The notes: a model not told the origin generated them from the letters alone. Shown: positions 1 through 10,910, counted from the stretch's first letter. The stretch: DNA of 64,000 nt from Solen grandis (GCA_021229015.1 CM037789.1:42770377-42834376), one strand, 5' to 3'. Numbers and translations: made by a program.

Positions 1-19
1 ACCACACACACACATGCAC
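1..19. repeat. short (AC)n microsatellite at window edge
   Basis: An interrupted AC dinucleotide run opens the window; it may continue to the left. Confidence 0.6.
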
Positions 20-204
20 ATCTTTACATATATGTTGTCCATCTGTGAAAGTTTAGGGTAAATCACAACATTAGTGTAGGAGGAGTAAGACACACAAGAT
101 TTGTTCCCTATATATTCTATAAAGGGGAAAAATCAAAGTGGCATAAATCCTGAAATAGTTGATGCATCATAATGATTCCTGTGTTCAAAACTGGCAAAAA
201 AACT

Positions 205-306
205 GTAGAAGAAGAAGCGGACAGACGGACGGGCAACCCGATTCCAGTATACACCCCCCCCCCCCCCCACCTCAAACTTCGTTGTGGCAGGCGTGGGGGG
301 GATAAA
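205..306 (+). repeat. 3' end of a pearl-like dispersed element (GACGGAC tract plus C/G hairpin)
   Basis: A GACGGACGGGC-type simple repeat is followed by a run of about 17 C residues, a short spacer containing CTTCGTTG, and a GTGGGGGGG run that can pair back on the C tract. The same order (GACGGACAGAC tract, then CCCCCC...GGGGGG hairpin) ends the element at 61.9-63.2 kb. I read it as the tail of a related copy; its 5' part is not recognisable. The poly-C stretch may be miscounted in the assembly. Confidence 0.5.
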
Positions 307-445
307 AATAAAAAGAATTCATTGCTATCACATGTATTAAGGTGTGTTATTGAATTGTCAGGGGCAGCATTGAAAAATAATGCAGAATGGACTAATTAAT
401 GAAAACTTTCAAATACTGTGAACAATGAAGAATATAGATTTATAG

Positions 446-615
446 GGCCCCTGGATTGCCTAGTGGTAAATCAATTCGCTTCTCACCAATGCGCCCTGAG
501 TTCGATTCCTGGTCACGTACGTGAGAGGGTACCGTGTTTGCCTGTCCAGAAACGGGGATTTTCTTCGGGTTCTCCGGTTTCCTTCCACAATTATGTCCAC
601 AATAATGACCACAAA
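446..615 (+). mobile_element. tRNA-derived SINE with conserved central domain
   Basis: A pol III A-box-like sequence (TTGCCTAGTGG, 456-466) and a B box (GAGTTCGATTCC, 498-509) have tRNA-like spacing. The segment that follows (about 527-610) contains CGGGTTCTCCGGTTTCCTTCC, a type of conserved core seen in metazoan SINE superfamilies (the Nin-type core is my best guess). No acceptor stem or intact tRNA fold is visible, so it is a SINE copy rather than a tRNA gene. No clear tail or target-site duplication was seen. Confidence 0.65.
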
Positions 616-1074
616 CATCTCCAAAACCTTTAAGAGTGATTAATCAGTTCTTAAATTTATTTTATTAGCATTTAGGATTAAGTAAATTCTACAGGAATGA
701 CTAACGAATTAGAAAAAAAATCAGACTTAGAATGGCTCTAACAAAAATGCAAAGCTTAAACTTGGGCTATAGGAATTCGCTGCCCGTTATTAGTGTGGCA
801 ATATTATCACTGAGTCGGGTACGAATGTCGTCAAGGGCCCCCACCCACACCACAACAGGGTCTTCCTTTGGAGCGTTCGTATAAACGACACACCATATAA
901 ACTCGAAAGATAATTTGGACTCTTTAAGATTAATAACAAGAGCCGTGCAGTTTAAATGGGGATACAATAGTGATTTCGTTGCTTTGCAACACTCATCTTA
1001 CTTGGCTGAGAGACCAGTCGAGGTTCCCATTTTTAACAATACGTAGAACTCACACTACGGTGTTCCCCAGAAAT

Positions 1075-1462
1075 GTCAGATCAGACGTATATTACAAGAC
1101 TCCCGATTTTCTGAGGATCGTGTCTGATCGATGTATATAACCAGACTCCCGAGTTCTGAGAACGTGTCAGATCAGATGTATATTACAAGACTCGCGATTT
1201 TCTGAGGATCGTGTCTGATCCGATGTATATAACCAGACTCCCGAGTTCCGAGAACGTGTCAGATCAGAAGTATATTACAAGACTCCCGATTTTCTGATGA
1301 TCGTGTCTGATCCGATGTATATAACCAGACTCCCGAGTTCCGAGAACGTGTCAGATCAGACGTATATTACAAGACTCCCGATTTTCTGAGGATCGTGTCT
1401 GATCCGATGTATATAACCAGACTCCCGAGTTCCGAGAACGTGTCAGATCAGACGTATATTTT
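1075..1462. repeat. minisatellite, 92-bp units made of two diverged 46-bp halves
   Basis: GTCAGATCAGA recurs at 1075, 1166, 1258, 1350 and 1442, a spacing of 91-92 bp. Each unit has two related halves. One contains TATATTACAAGACTCCCGAT and the other TATATAACCAGACTCCCGAG, and they end in GTGTCTGATC or GTGTCAGATC respectively. This is a small higher-order (dimeric) array of about four units. Confidence 0.9.
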
Positions 1463-1544
1463 TGAGGTATTCCGGATACAAGGACCCCCCTGTATTTCCG
1501 ATTTTCCGAGCATCTTATTTCTTATTGTAATAGTTTCGTTTTGA

Positions 1545-1765
1545 GTATTTAGTCCAGTGGCAATACATTACCGCGGGTCCAAAACTATGGGTTTAAACCT
1601 CGTTTGTGGGAAGTATCGATTACGACATTCCCAGAGGCATAGTCATGAACCCAGGAACAGTTGAGAGGTATTAGACCTATAGGCAAAGTACTCAACGAAC
1701 CCAGGAACAGTTGAGAGGTATTGGACAAGCAAAGTACTAAACGAACCCAGGATCAGTCATCAAAT
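1545..1765 (+). repeat. tRNA-like relic followed by a 46-50-bp tandem repeat
   Basis: GTCCAGTGGCA (about 1552) and GGGTTTAAACC (about 1588) sit like degenerate A and B boxes. Downstream, GAACCCAGGA recurs at 1647, 1697 and 1743, within units containing CAGTTGAGAGGTATT and GCAAAGTACT. A similar order (tRNA-like part, then CAAAGTACTAGTCCAACCCA) occurs near 3.15-3.3 kb, so both may be one decayed SINE family. Confidence 0.45.
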
Positions 1766-2429
1766 AAAAATGAGACTGGTTTTATAACTCTGAAGTTATA
1801 CGAATCACTTTTAGTTGCCTAGCAACAGGCATACGGGACTTGCTGCATGGGTGGGAGTCCGTGATCATACTTGAAACTTAAATTACATTTAATCACAAGT
1901 TTTCGTGAAATTCAACTAGTCTCACTAACTAGTCTCACTTTTTTTTTAATGACCCTCGTATGTATAATAGGGCCCGGTCAATCTGTCCGTTAAAACAACA
2001 TAGCCATGGACTAAGTGTCATGTAATTTCAAAACTGACGACTAAAACGATGATACTTTCATTATGTAAACGTCAAAAGGTTATTACAGCTTTACGTAGTT
2101 CTTTGCTCCGTTTAAATTAATATATTGAGATACACGTAATATGTTGCTTTGTTTTTTCATAGCAATTATCCACAAGGCTCTGTGGGATTTATATAAAAAA
2201 ACATACATGTATTCATAAAAATATAATAAAAACAGTGTTCATTGTATTAAATTTACATTTGCAAAACACGTAATGAGATAAAATAGTGCGGTGTGGCAGT
2301 ATTATATAGACTCTCATCGCGAGGTCCAGCTGAGCCATCGAGTTTTTGTTGTTTTTCATTTGCTTTCTGTACTCATTATAGAAATATAGTAGAGGTGGAA
2401 TAAAAAGTTAAAGGTAAGCATGCCCCTAC
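1766..2429. other. no recognised feature; presumed intron of the EF-hand gene
   Basis: AT-rich sequence downstream of the EF-hand exon on the minus strand. I looked for the next exon, which should finish a G-codon and then encode Asp-Gly of the second EF loop, and found no convincing match here or further left. Confidence 0.4.
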
Positions 2430-2573
2430 CATTTTTGTCCATCTGTTTCATGAAGTCCTTGACGGTTTCCGTGGTGGGGTTATACCCCATATACTGCATA
2501 AGACGCTCTACCTCTTCACGGGAGATAACCCCGTCCTGGTTCCTGTCATAATTGTCGAACTTTTTCTTCCATT
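2430..2573 (-). CDS. calmodulin-like EF-hand protein, coding exon 2 (partial gene)
   Basis: This exon encodes about 48 residues of a Ca2+-binding EF-hand protein. The first loop is complete: DRNQDGVISREE has Asp1, Asn3, Asp5, Gly6, Ile8 and Glu12. It is preceded by the helix WKKKFDNY and followed by EVERLMQYMGYNP. A second hand begins with VKDFMKQMDKN and is cut by the intron. The exon lies between an acceptor with a long T-rich tract (AG just above 2573) and a donor GTAGGG (below 2430), which is a weak donor. It opens with two bases (AA) that complete a Glu codon with the last G of the exon at 3935-3965. Calmodulin/troponin C-like proteins sense Ca2+ in the cytosol; which subfamily this is cannot be told from one and a half EF-hands. 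The rest of the gene lies beyond the left edge. Confidence 0.8.
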
Positions 2574-3934
2574 CTTTTGAAAAAAAAAAAAGAAAAAAAA
2601 AGAAATAAATTGTTTATTTATAATGTGTCTGAACGAAAAACAGAAATATATAAACTATGCAAAAGTCATATTTGTAACAAAGAAATGAGATATATGATTA
2701 TTTGGAGAAAAAAAATAAGGCAAGAAGGTGTTTATGTTTTTGTAGTTGCTTCTGATATACATCTGTTGATTGAAATAGGAAAAATATACTTTTATTGCAG
2801 TTGTTATTTTGTTCAAATGAAAAAAACGATACTGCTTTTGTCCATGACAGATATCTAAAACATGTTTTGTAAATCTATGATGGATAGCCTTATGTGTGGA
2901 TTACATAAATACTTCAATTAAAGTTACATATGTTTTATGACTGAAATACAAAAGCATTATCCCTTCAAATGTAATTTAAAGCGACCATTAATAGACGTTT
3001 TGGCAATCTCCTGTGATGAATCTGAACATTTCGGAATAAAGTCATTGAAAAAGAGTCTATTGAGTAACACTGGAGTCACATTTTTTATGCTTTAAGGTCG
3101 ACGCGGTTCAAAGGTCACTTATTTGTATTGACTACAGATCTAAGGATTGTGGTCCGTGGTTCAGTGGAAACGTACACGACTGCGGACCCTAAGGTTGTGG
3201 ATTGGAATCCCGTCAGTGAATTTTCATAATTTTCCCAGGCGCAAAGTACTAGTCCAACCCATGATTCACCGAAGGTGATTAACGTGTTCAGTTAAGAGAA
3301 CTTGTTTTTACTGACGTAATAGAAATAAGTTTAAACTAGTTATATTCTCTGCAATGGGGCGAGATTTTTCGTACTTCCCATGAACTGTTTAACGGGATTA
3401 TATGTGTTATGATTTGAGAAAAAAAGTTAACCTAATAAAATTTATTTGATTTTATTTGATAATTTGCCGGCTCTCAAAAAGGTATTATCTGTTTTTATTG
3501 TCAATGATTTGCTCTTAGAACGTGCACGTGTTTTGGGACTTATGTCTGAATGAAAATATGGTGTTAGAACTATAAAACTATTACGATGTCATTGGTATAC
3601 ACTCACTGGGATTAGTTTCTAAAACGACTTGTACACTAATAATTTGAAATCAAAATAAGAAAGGACGCAGATTTATTTCTCATTTAATTTGGATCGTGTT
3701 AATCATAAAATTTTATTCCTACGAAGTAAAAGCCTTAGTTGAACTACACAAAAGTATATTAGACTAAGATTCCACGCATCACTGTTTTTGACACTCTGCT
3801 TTTGAAGTATTCTATATACCCCTTTGGCGCTAGCAAAATCCACTCAAGAAAGTAAATTACATTCCCATTGCTGTTCACAGATGATTAAAAAAAACGAAGA
3901 TGATTAATCATTATAGAAAAGTATCAGTCCTCAC
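2574..3934 (-). other. intron 1 of the EF-hand gene (1361 bp)
   Basis: Bounded on the minus strand by donor GTGAGG (from 3934) and an acceptor preceded by an almost pure T tract at 2574-2620. It contains the tRNA-like SINE relic at 3147-3300. No further coding sequence was seen. Confidence 0.65.
3147..3300 (+). mobile_element. decayed tRNA-derived SINE-like copy
   Basis: TGGTTCAGTGG is a perfect pol III A-box-like motif, and GGATTGGAATCCC is a degenerate B box about 45 bp downstream. The segment then runs through CAAAGTACTAGTCCAACCCA, similar to the tandem module near 1.65-1.75 kb. It has no tRNA acceptor stem, so I do not call a tRNA gene. Confidence 0.45.
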
Positions 3935-3965
3935 CGGATATCTCCACTGTTGACTTAGTGAACAT
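3935..3965 (-). CDS. calmodulin-like EF-hand protein, first coding exon
   Basis: On the minus strand an ATG at 3965-3963 opens MFTKSTVEIS and ends with a single G before donor GTGAGG. Joining that G to AA at the start of the 2430-2573 exon gives Glu, and the helix entering the first EF-hand continues as VEIS-EWKKKFDNY, which is typical of calmodulin-like N-terminal helices. The phase match and the good donor are the main support. The exon is short, so an alternative 5' exon cannot be excluded. Bases above 3965 would be 5' UTR or promoter; no TATA box was recognised. Confidence 0.65.
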
Positions 3966-5386
3966 AGAGAGGGTGGCGAGTGTAATACGTGGTAAGATAA
4001 ATAACAGGATGAAAGTAAAGGTATCGATGACGTGGTTTATTTAGGACACGCTTCATGTTCAAGAAGTCAGTCGATACCTACAACGGTATCCAAAAAATAT
4101 AAGGTCATCCGCTATAAAGCCCAGATTGTAATTAAGATTAAGTTTGAGGTCTGGTTCAATTCACCTGGCAGTAACTTCCACCACATGGACATCGAATGCA
4201 ATCGGTGGCAAGCAAAAAAATATCGATTCAGAAAAGACATCGACAACCTAAACCGCTAATCGCAGATAAGCTCAGTTCATCGAAACAGACAATATTTATT
4301 GTATTTGGATACATCATTAATTGGATACATATTTACGTTGTCCCCCATTAGAGGTTAACGTCCGAGCTGAGTAATTGGATTACTTATTTGTTTTCCATTA
4401 GGTCAAGGATAACCAAGATCAAGCGTGAATTATCCAGCCTAAATGCTTTAATCGGAATTAAAATTCCCTTTCAGATAACCAAGTGCGTTAATGTCATACT
4501 ACGCAGGGGTGGACGGGCCTGAAATCTGTTGATTGCTACGCCAGAAACGAGGTTACCGGGGGTCTTCCGACTGAACCGACAATCCCCGGTCAGAATGAAA
4601 AGAAACAAACATAGCACAACACATTTACCTAGTGAATTTGAAATATCATGACCCGGGAACTATGCAGGCACGTTCTCTATACATTTTCTCAGCTTAAGAA
4701 ATGTCTTCATCTTTTTGCGTTTTAATATGTACTGTAATTAATCTTCTCATCCCCATTTAGATAGAGAGTAATAATTTACCATGGTAAATTTAGGACTCGA
4801 GCAAAAGACTCTCAGCTCACAAGTCGGTCTCTTAATAATAAACGGGTCTGTTTCGATTCCAAATAGAGTTTTGGAGAAATCATTCAATCAGTACAAGTAA
4901 AAGTAAGTCTTTGATATTTTTTTTTTTTTTTTTTTACTTTTATTGTTTTTGGTTGTTTGGTTTTATATTGTCTTCTTTAAAAATCGGGAAGGTGCTTTTG
5001 ATTTAGAGGTAAAAACTATGTTTGTAGCATTAGTAGAAGTAGTAAAAGTAGCAACAACATACCTGCCTCGGTTAACCGAGTCTGAAAATTAAAACAAACA
5101 TAATTTTATTAATTACTATAATGAAACCTAAAAGAAAAGAATGTTTACGTGTTATGAACATTTATGTTAATTAGTTTTTTCCATGTTTACAAGTTAATAC
5201 TGACAAAACCTTCAAAACTGTAATGCTTAAACTTAATTAAAATATGATAGGCTGTGACACCAATTTCAACTTTGGTTTTCAAGAAAATTATATTTATGTT
5301 AGACTTTATTTTCTTGTTACATCTAACATTTCTTTTCTATTATGGATTCTGCAAAAGCCATATGCTCTGTCTAAAAGTTGCATGTG
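3966..5386. other. upstream region of the EF-hand gene; no further gene recognised
   Basis: AT-rich sequence with a T-rich run at 4918-4934. A B-box-like TTTCGATTCC near 4852 hints at an old SINE but lacks a convincing A box. The open reading stretch at 4032-4259 resembles no family I know and has no exon-like borders. Confidence 0.4.
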
Positions 5387-5429
5387 TTTTTTTTTTGTTG
5401 TTGTTGTTGTTGTTGTTTTGTTTGTTTTG

Positions 5430-5461
<32 letters not shown>

Positions 5462-5473
5462 GGTGGTTTGTTT
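5387..5473. repeat. (TTG)n / (GGT)n compound microsatellite
   Basis: A T run is followed by about 15 TTG/TTTG units and then about 7 GGT units. The overlapping reading frames encode only homopolymeric Val, Leu, Cys, Trp or Asn/Thr tracts and are artefacts of the repeat. Confidence 0.95.
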
Positions 5474-5722
5474 TTTATCGTGTAAAACAGTCGTCCTATG
5501 TTTGTAAACTTTTTCGGTACATAATATTTTATACACTCGTAACATTCATAAAGATCATAAACAAACCTTTAATTTGAAAACAAATATGCGTGTGTGTAAT
5601 ATATGAATTTTCGTAAATGGTTGTCTAAAACCCAACGTTCACTATCTGTTTATGACTGAGCATATTTATATGACGCTGCTGTAAGTATTTTCAACGACAC
5701 ATTTCCGGAACTGTTTTAGAGA

Positions 5723-6180
5723 CACTCAGTACCTGTACCAGTGTAACCTAGAAACATGAATTGGCTAAATCACTAGAGATATTCCACATCACTCAGTACC
5801 TGTACCCGTGTGACATGGAAACATGATGTGACTAAATCACTAGAGACATTCGACATCACTCAGTACCTGTACCCGTGTGACATGGAAACATGATGTGACT
5901 AAATCACTAGAGACATTCGACATCACTCAGTACCTATACCCGTGTGACATGGAAACATGATGTGACTAAATCACTAGAGACATTCGACATCACTCAGTAC
6001 CTGTACCCGTGTGACATGGAAACATGATGTGACTAAATCACTAGAGACATTCGACATCACTCAGTACCTATACCCGTGTAACCTGGAAACATGAATTGGC
6101 TAAATCACTAGAGACATTCCACATCACTCAGTACCTGTACCCGTGTACATGAAATGAATAATTGACTAAACCATAACGAC
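5723..6180. repeat. minisatellite, exact 67-bp period, about 6.8 copies
   Basis: CACTCAGTACC starts at 5723, 5790, 5857, 5924, 5991, 6058 and 6125, always 67 bp apart. Internal units differ by only a few bases (for example CCCGTGTGACATGG), while the outer units are more diverged (CCAGTGTAACCTAG, CCCGTGTAACCTGG). That pattern suggests recent homogenisation of the array centre. Confidence 0.95.
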
Positions 6181-6350
6181 ATTCCTACGTTTAAAAGAAT
6201 TGAATTGTAACAAATTGATAAATTCAAATGGTATGTGAAATAACATATTTTCTTTGCCGAGCAGACTTTGTAGAATCTTTGATACATTGGTTTATTAGCA
6301 AACAGAGATCATAGTCAGGCAGCACCTATAGAACTTGTTCCATTTTATCC

Positions 6351-6610
6351 GGGAGCCTCCGTTGCCTAGAGGGTAAAGTTGCTGACTTTAACACTCACTC
6401 AGCCCCTCATCGCGTGGGTTCGAATCCCGGCAGGGTCATTCGAATTTTCATGTGAGGAAGCCTTCCAGTTGGCTTGCAGTAGGTCGGTGGTTCTACCTGG
6501 ATGCCTCTGTGCATTCGGGGTCTTCCTCCACCTGTAATTAGCTGGACGTCGCTATATGACTGAAATACTGTCGAAGCGACGGTATACTCAAATAGTCAAG
6601 TCAAGTCCAT
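6351..6610 (+). mobile_element. tRNA-derived SINE (family B), near full length
   Basis: The tRNA-like head has TTGCCTAGAGGG (A box) and GGGTTCGAATCCC (perfect B box, about 6417-6429). The body contains GAGGAAGCCTTCCAGTTGGC, GGTCGGTGGTTCTACC and GGGGTCTTCCTCC, then CGAAGCGACGGTATAC. It ends in AGTCAAGTCAAGTCC, a short (AGTCA)n tail. A second copy lies inverted at 14074-14342 and a fragment at 10111-10172. The body resembles the central domain of molluscan MetaSINE-type elements; that assignment is from memory of the family. Confidence 0.85.
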
Positions 6611-7123
6611 TTAAGGTAAAGTCCCTGTAATGATTCCGCTACATTTCGGACCTAATGGCATTCCACGGAGATAACCAAGGTTTCCAAATGTTTCATTAGG
6701 GTATCTTGGTTATCATGGTAGAGGTAAGTGGTCCGAGACATAGCGGAACAATTACAAGAATTTTACCTTAATGCGTATATAGAGCTGTAAATCTGCAAAG
6801 TATCCATGGGCATGTTTCTATTATAATACAGCTACCCTCCATTGTGATAATATTCTCCAGAAATTGAGAAACTTCCTGCCAGCCCGCCCAACCGATGGCT
6901 GATTCCAAGAGATCCACGGAATCTATCGCTTGCGGGCTTCGTATTCACTAAACTTTTCAGGAGTGACTTGAGTAAGGTATATATTATTATTATATACATC
7001 AACATTTAGATACATAGAATGAGCAATGTGATATATTTAAAGGAGCATAATATACATACAAACAATAGCGGGGGCGAAACATTTCATTCAATTGATAACA
7101 ATTGATTTTGAAGAAAATGATAG
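6611..7123. other. no recognised gene; palindromic AT-rich spacer
   Basis: GTTATCATGGTAGAGGTAAG and GGAGATAACCAAGGTTTCC near 6670-6730 show partial inverted symmetry (AACCAAG...CTTGGTTATC), so a small decayed TIR element is possible. Nothing coding was seen. Confidence 0.35.
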
Positions 7124-7200
7124 AGGTTATGCCCCGTCTCGAACCAGCGGCCTTCAGGGCACTGACCTGGCGGGCGCTTAACCAAATGGAAAACCCGGAG
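7124..7200 (-). mobile_element. tRNA-like SINE head or tRNA pseudogene
   Basis: Read on the minus strand, TTTGGTTAAGCGCCC forms an A-box-like region and GCTGGTTCGAGACGG a B box, spaced as in a tRNA. Stems do not close into a good cloverleaf and there is no recognisable body, so it is a relic rather than a functional tRNA gene. Confidence 0.5.
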
Positions 7201-7959
7201 ACAATATATCTTCTTTTTTAATAAAAAATTCTCTACGAAATCATTTATACAATGAGAGATAATTATACAATGTTCTTACCGCCATTTTTCCGATAAACTG
7301 AACTATAAAATTAAATCCTTTTTTCCGAGAATAAGAGTCTGCTACTGTAATATTTTGCGTCTCCTCGACAGAACCACCAAATACTGAGTTGTTTTAAAAT
7401 GACAAATATGTTCACTTATGTACGTTGCAATGCAATCAATATCTACCGACGGCATAGGTTTTTGTACACCTATAAACGAGCTACCCCTGGCATGTTTACT
7501 TTAGTACTAAATCGCATACATGGGTTTTGTAAGTTTACGAAAACAAATTACAAAAACATAATATTGTTCGAAAAGAGAAAGTTGGTACATTTAAAGCAAA
7601 TGTGATATGAGTAGTTTCTGATAAATTACCTGGATGAAACAAATACCTTCTCATAAGAAAGGTAGTGCTTTCTTCGAAATCAATCAAATGTCAGGTATTT
7701 TAATTGTGATGTCCATAACTGTTCAAGAAAAAGGGCAAATAGACTCAAAGTTTTAACAAATTAAAGGGTACACATTGAAAAGGGAGTGAACTTTTTCATT
7801 ATCATTGAAAATAAAGTTGCAACTGAATCAATGATTGATCTTATTTCGTTTTATGGTTTGGAGATGGAAATGAATATACGTATTTGTTATCGTTGAATTA
7901 TTAACTTCAAATAAAATCGTGAATGTGCTTATGATTTCACATTTTGTTTTTATAGATAA
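7201..7959. other. no recognised feature
   Basis: AT-rich sequence. The open stretch at 7399-7605 has no family signature or splice context that I can defend. Confidence 0.35.
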
Positions 7960-9010
7960 ATGCTAATAAGTAAACTGATGATGACTGCACATATTATAAA
8001 CGTGATAATAAATATTTATATTATATGTAATGCTAATATTTAAACGTATGATGACTGCACATATTATAAACGTGATAATAATATTTATATTGTAGACGTG
8101 ATATGTTAATGCTAATATTGTAAACGTGATGATGACTGCACATATTATAAACGTGATAATAGATACTTACATTGTAGACGTGATATGATAATGCTAATAT
8201 TGTAAACGTGATGATGACTGCACATATTATAAACGTGATAATAAATATTTATATTGTAGACGTGATATGTTAATGCTAATATTGTAAACGTGATGATGAC
8301 TGCACATATTATAAACGTGATAATAAATATAATTGTAGACGTGATATGTAATGCTATATTGTAAACTATGATGACTGCACATATATAAACGTGATAATAA
8401 ATATTTATATTGTAGACGTGATATGTTAATGCTAATATTGTAAACTATGATGACTGCACATATTAAAACGTGATAATAAATATTTATATTGTAGACGTGA
8501 TATGTTAATGCTAATTTATAAACGTGATAATAAATATTTACATTGTAGACGTGATATGTTTATGCTAATATTGTAAACGTGATGATGACTGCACATTTTA
8601 TAAACGTGATAATAAATGTTTATATTGTAGACGTGATATGTTTATGCTAATATTGTAAACGTGATGATGACTGCACATATTATAAACGTGATAATAGATG
8701 ATGACTGCAATATTATAAACGTGATAATAATATTAATTGGATAGTAATGCTATATGTAAACGTGATGATGACTGCAATATTATAAACGTGATAATAAATA
8801 TTTAATTGTAGACGTATATGATAATGCTATAATGTTAACGTTATGATGACTGCACATTTTGTAAACGCGATAATAACTATTGTAGTCATTATAAAATTAT
8901 AATGTATAATTGTAACTGATCATAGTGTAAACGTCATTATAACTGATCCTATTGTAAACGTCATATTAACTGGTCATATTGTAAACGTCATAATAAATTA
9001 TCATAATAAC
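7960..9010. repeat. AT-rich minisatellite, about 70-82-bp units, decaying into about 30-bp units
   Basis: ATGACTGCAC recurs at 7981, 8051, 8132, 8214, 8296, 8371, 8450 and onward to about 8850. Each unit contains three related modules: TATTATAAACGTGATAATA, TTGTAGACGTGATATG and TTGTAAACGTGATGATG. Single-base deletions are frequent. From about 8880 the array changes to shorter GTAAACGTCAT(A/T)ATAACTG-type units. Roughly a dozen large units are present. Confidence 0.9.
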
Positions 9011-9038
9011 TGTGTGCGCGCGCACACACACACACACA
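9011..9038. repeat. (GT)/(GC)/(AC) alternating purine-pyrimidine run
   Basis: TGTGTGCGCGCGCACACACA is followed by further CA units. It is a self-complementary, potentially Z-DNA-forming tract at the right-hand end of the AT-rich minisatellite. Confidence 0.85.
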
Positions 9039-9293
9039 ATACTACTACTTTTTACAATAATATATACAAGGTTAATTTCCGCTCGATTGGTCCGGTGACT
9101 TTTGTTTCCCGTCAAACTCATCGATATTTGTGTATAATCTAAAGAAAATCCGATGACTAAGACATTGCTCAATAACAATGTATTTGAATAGCAAACACAT
9201 TTTGCCTCTGAAAACTAGAACTTTTCTTATATGTACATCCCGTTCTTTTATAGTAAAGCTTCGATTTCACTTCAGTGCGAAAATCGGAAACAA

Positions 9294-9382
9294 CATGGCG
9301 AACTCAATGGAAAAATTAGATGCAGGCATACGATTTTGGCTTGGAATTTGTCCCTACGATAAAATCAAAAGGTTTTTTGTAG
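9294..9382 (+). CDS. possible first coding exon of an unknown gene
   Basis: ATGG in good initiation context (AACATGG) opens MANSMEKLDAGIRFWLGI and continues CPYDKIKRFF to a possible donor (TGTAG|GTAAAA). The composition looks more protein-like than its surroundings. I do not recognise the family, and no following exon was found, so this is a weak call. Confidence 0.25.
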
Positions 9383-10110
9383 GTAAAACTTAATGAATTG
9401 TATTTCCCTTTGATTTGGCGCTGTTTTTCAATTTCTTCCTCTTATACAGCTCAAAATATCTACTGATAATGTGCAATTTTACTTCGCCGACTTGTCACTT
9501 CAGTGATGCCCCCGTTTTTCCCATAAATTTGTTTCTTGTGTAATTTTCTATAATCATGCAATGTGTTTGAAAATTAGTATGACTAGTTTTAATTTTTCCT
9601 TCTTTGTCTATATAGAAAATAACTGCATTTTGCACGTATGCCGTGATAGCTAATGTGAAACAACTCGACCAGTTCAGCGCAATTTAATTTAATTCCAAAT
9701 AGAGTAGTCTCCCTTCGTCTTTTTCATTCAGCATAAAAGGCTTAAAATAAGTCGATACCGTCTTTATGATTTAATGGTATTAAAATTAAATCAAATAATT
9801 AGAGATGCTTAAAATGAAGGATTGGCATAACCTAATTAAAGATATATGTAAGCTACAATTTCAAAGCACTGAGATGTATTAATACAAATGCTTAACTTGT
9901 AGAATTTAAACATTATTTAAAAATAGAGTATATTTGGAGAAGACAAACATTTCCTCTCCGAGGTCCCATTTATATAAAATATAAAGAAACATGAAAGTAA
10001 TAATACTTGTAGAAACTATTTTCTAATTCGTGTAGTACTGTTACGTCTGGGTTATAACATAAACTGTCCCGGCAGAATAACTCGGATTTTTTTTTGATTT
10101 TTTTTTTTGA
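9383..10110. other. no recognised feature
   Basis: AT-rich sequence without coding or repeat signatures that I can name. Confidence 0.35.
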
Positions 10111-10172
10111 GGAAGTCATCCGGTTAACTTGAGGTAGATCAATGCCTCTGTGCATCCTGAGTCTGGGGGAAA
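10111..10172 (+). mobile_element. SINE family B body fragment
   Basis: GAGGAAGTCATCCGGTTAAC, then GGTAGATCAATGCCTCTGTG and CATCCTGAGTC, match the body of the 6.35-6.6 kb SINE at reduced identity. The tRNA head and tail are missing. Confidence 0.6.
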
Positions 10173-10337
10173 TTCCCAGAGTAGCACAAGTTATTTTTTG
10201 TTCTTTCTTTTTCTTTCTTTTTAATTTCATGTATTGTTAATATTTTGTTGTATAAACATGTTGTAAATATTGTTCATTAATGTGAACCTTATGGAATATT
10301 GATTTATGCCAAATATCCACTTTGAGTAAAGACTTGA

Positions 10338-10442
10338 CCGACCGACCGACCTACCTACCTACTTAGGACGGTAATCATAAAAGCACAACAACAATAAAAT
10401 TAATTTCAACAAAAATCATTAAAACACACACACACACACACA
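10338..10442. repeat. (ACCG)n/(ACCT)n and (CA)n microsatellites
   Basis: ACCGACCGACCGACCTACC and further CTAC units are followed about 60 bp later by a run of about ten CA units. Confidence 0.85.
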
Positions 10443-10910
10443 ACAATGACAAAAATTGAAACCTGCTCACCAGTTAGTAAATTACAGCGGGCATCGTAAA
10501 TCAATCAGTGATGTTTCACATTGTGGAAAATTAACACAGTATGATGAAGATGGGTATGCTTTCACACGGTATTGGTGCTGATTTAATTTTTATGTTATAT
10601 CTATGGCACAGAAAAACTTTGTGAAAAAGGAAGTGCTTATAAAAGTTATGCACAGTGACATTGACAGATTAACATCGCCTGTTTTTGAAATAAGATCTAT
10701 GATGTGTTCCGAAAATGGTCATTTTAAGCGTTGTACTGTATCACTTTTGAAAAGCACTGATCAAACAATACAAAATTCCTTTTAAATAATCTTACAAATT
10801 TTGTGCAGTCTTATAGAGACACTTTTACTATACGTTTTCTTATATTGTTGAAAATTATGGATATTTTTCCTCAATTTCCTCATGATATTGTTTTTTATAA
10901 CAAAAGTGTT

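Noticed and set aside
3928..3991. Plus-strand exon-like stretch (SSPDISTVDLVNIERVAS) with donor GTAAGA
   Set aside because: The minus strand of the same bases gives a start codon, a good donor and perfect phase with the EF-hand exon, a better explanation.
5244..5577. Three overlapping open frames rich in Val, Leu/Cys/Trp or Asn/Thr
   Set aside because: They are translations of the TTG/GGT microsatellite on both strands.
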